Assembly: GCA_021826035.1 (NCBI GenBank)
Contig: JAKBBE010000053.1
Coordinates: forward strand, 1 to 16,530
Reading direction: 5' to 3'
Length of the DNA stretch: 16,530 nt
Source of the DNA: Pseudomonadota bacterium
GTDB taxonomy: Bacteria > Pseudomonadota > Gammaproteobacteria > Steroidobacterales > Steroidobacteraceae
The translations under genes and the position numbers were made by a program. Below, piece after piece: positions 15,172 through 16,530 of this stretch; position 1 is the stretch's first letter, and every line of letters starts with the position of its first letter. A model generated the notes under the pieces. That model was given only the letters and a program-made list of their open reading frames with translations. It searched no databases and had not been told where the DNA came from.

Positions 15172-16452
15172 CTACCGGGCCAGTGCGCGCGCCGCGCGCG
15201 CATCGTCGTGCTCGAAAGCCGGTTCGAGAGCCGCGAGCTCCTTTGCCGTCAATCCCACCTCTCGTGAGCTCGCGAGCGATCGCCACGTGCCGAGCGCGAC
15301 CGCCACGGCCGCGGCGATCGCCTCTGCGTCTGTGCGCGAGAGACCGAAGTAGCGCGATCCGGCCAACAGTTGTTCGAACGATGTGATCGGCCCAGTATCC
15401 TCGCTCAGCCACGTCTTGGATTCGTGTGTCTTGTCGGGAAACGGATTGACGTCAAACGCAGGGGCAAGCTCCCACTTGCCATCGCCCGCATAGAGAAATC
15501 CAACGTTCCACAGGTGATCATCCACGTTGTTGAGCAGAAGGTTGGCCACCAGGCGTCGCCACAATTCCCGTGTATCGGCCGTTGGATCCGGACTGATCGC
15601 GCGAATGGCATCGGCGAGCTCGAAGTAGGTCCGGTCCTCATCACGGCGCGCCCGCAGGACCGATCCACCTGAAAGGTAGGGGATGCGTGCACCGTTTGCC
15701 AACCGGTCGAAACGCCGAATCACCGCGACGTCGGTCTGATCGATGCAAAAGACGCGCGCGCCGGCAACGCGACAGCCAGCCTGTGCATAGAGATTGAGCG
15801 CGAGCACCTCGGCCCGAACGACCGAATGCTCATCTTGGGCGCTCGGGAATTTGCCGATAGCAAGTGAACCGTCCTCTTCAAGCACGGTGCACTTGGGTCG
15901 CAGACCGCCGAGGGAGGTGGCCTTGCCTTGAAGATACTCGAGGTCTCCGGCAGTCTCGACGCCTTCTTCAACGTGACGCGCCGCCTGGGCAATTCGGCCC
16001 AGATCAATGAGCTGTGGCGTTCGTTCGTTCGGCATCGAGCGCAGAAACTGCCCGTTCGCATCGATGAGACGCAGCGCGCCCACTCTGCTGAAGTCATCGA
16101 CGGCTGCGAGCAGGTCGAATGCCGTAAGCGGAGCGAGCGACGGGTTCTGTGCGCGGCGTTTGGCATGTGCGCGCCGGATCACTCGCGCCCCCCACGCATC
16201 CGGGGCGGTATCGGCCAATGCGAACGGGAATGGCGAATCCTGCTCGGTGGGCGCGCGGCGCGTCACCCAGCCATCGCGAAGCGGCAGATCCGGGGAAATC
16301 TCGAAGCGCTCCTGCGAGTGCAGCCACGCCTCGCCATACGCGAAGGCGCAGTACTCTCGGCGCCTGTCGCGTACGAACGCAAGTTTTCCGACCGGAGCCG
16401 CTCTGGCCCCGATTGCGACGCGAGCCTGATATGGGGTTGGCCGCGCACTCAC
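15172..16452 (-). CDS. HipA-like serine/threonine kinase toxin
   Basis: 426 residues from GTG 16452, overlapping the stop of the upstream gene by GTGA; E. coli HipA has 440. Visible landmarks: ATSLGGLRPK (178-187; the Gly-rich loop holding the regulatory Ser in the family), AIGKFPS (198-204, likely ATP-binding Lys201), DVAVIRRFDR (241-250), LLLNNVDDHLWNVGFLY (305-321, D-x-H-x-x-N catalytic loop with Asp311 and Asn316) and LAPAFDVNP (329-337, metal-binding Asp334). All key kinase residues are present, so it should be active. HipA kinases phosphorylate aminoacyl-tRNA synthetases or other targets and slow growth; the partner represses them. Membership of the catabolic locus is unlikely. Confidence 0.9.
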   Translation of the reverse strand: MSARPTPYQARVAIGARAAPVGKLAFVRDRRREYCAFAYGEAWLHSQERFEISPDLPLRDGWVTRRAPTEQDSPFPFALADTAPDAWGARVIRRAHAKRRAQNPSLAPLTAFDLLAAVDDFSRVGALRLIDANGQFLRSMPNERTPQLIDLGRIAQAARHVEEGVETAGDLEYLQGKATSLGGLRPKCTVLEEDGSLAIGKFPSAQDEHSVVRAEVLALNLYAQAGCRVAGARVFCIDQTDVAVIRRFDRLANGARIPYLSGGSVLRARRDEDRTYFELADAIRAISPDPTADTRELWRRLVANLLLNNVDDHLWNVGFLYAGDGKWELAPAFDVNPFPDKTHESKTWLSEDTGPITSFEQLLAGSRYFGLSRTDAEAIAAAVAVALGTWRSLASSREVGLTAKELAALEPAFEHDDARAARALAR

Positions 16453-16530
16453 AGCGCCCTCGGGGTCTTGCGCGGTCGAACGCGCTCGGGAAGCTGTTCG
16501 TCCATCATCAGGAGCCCCGCGTGGTCCGCA
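16449..16530 (-). CDS. C-terminal tail of a HipB-type antitoxin, partial
   Basis: An open frame enters from the right edge and ends at TGA 16451-16449: LLMMDEQLPERVRPRKTPRAL. The stop overlaps the GTG start of hipA as GTGA, the usual sign of translational coupling. HipA kinases are normally preceded by an XRE-type HipB antitoxin that binds the promoter, so this is probably its tail. Only 26 residues are visible and the DNA-binding domain lies outside the window, so the assignment rests on position. Confidence 0.55.
   Translation of the reverse strand, partial: ADHAGLLMMDEQLPERVRPRKTPRAL

Overview
The window is high-GC DNA from a Gram-negative bacterium: it encodes a TonB-dependent outer-membrane receptor, a lipobox and a periplasmic signal peptide. 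The receptor style (TonB box LKEIIVTA, long barrel with terminal Phe), the DUF4382-type lipoprotein relics and the HipBA pair would fit a soil or freshwater gammaproteobacterium such as a Steroidobacter/Nevskia relative, but that placement is an inference.

Layout. (1) 1-919: the C-terminal end of a DUF4382-type protein, a strong GC hairpin, then a decayed lipoprotein gene of the same family with three in-frame stops. (2) 1105-7140, minus strand: small secreted protein, GABA aminotransferase (gabT), a short hypothetical ORF, a 932-residue TonB-dependent receptor and an XRE-cupin (PuuR-type) regulator. (3) 7141-7513: AT-rich divergent control region. (4) 7514-14323, plus strand: phytoene-desaturase-like FAD oxidoreductase, GabP-like amino-acid permease, PaiB-like FMN-binding protein, agmatinase-family ureohydrolase and an NCS1 permease starting 8 bases after it. 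(5) 14342-14465: a frameshifted C-terminal relic of the DUF4382-type family. (6) 14466-15171: no convincing gene. (7) 15172-16530, minus strand: HipA-like kinase with the tail of its overlapping upstream partner, probably the HipB-type antitoxin.

How it fits together. Regions 2-4 read as one divergent catabolic locus for a guanidino or polyamine-type nitrogen compound. The receptor would bring substrate over the outer membrane and GabP and NCS1 over the inner one. The ureohydrolase would release urea and an amine or GABA, GabT would deaminate GABA, and the FAD enzyme may oxidise an intermediate. The XRE-cupin protein is the likely regulator: a shared element, GAA(A)TTGAT-N8-GAA(A)TTC, lies upstream of the receptor and in the divergent region. 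No succinate-semialdehyde dehydrogenase or urease is in the window.

Most unusual features: the catabolic block sits between an N-terminal and a C-terminal relic of the same lipoprotein family, as if one gene had been split by a ~13.4-kb acquisition; and the GabT lacks the usual phosphate-binding Ser/Thr. The enzyme set around a PuuR-type regulator with its own TonB receptor may be a little-described guanidino-acid/polyamine uptake system.
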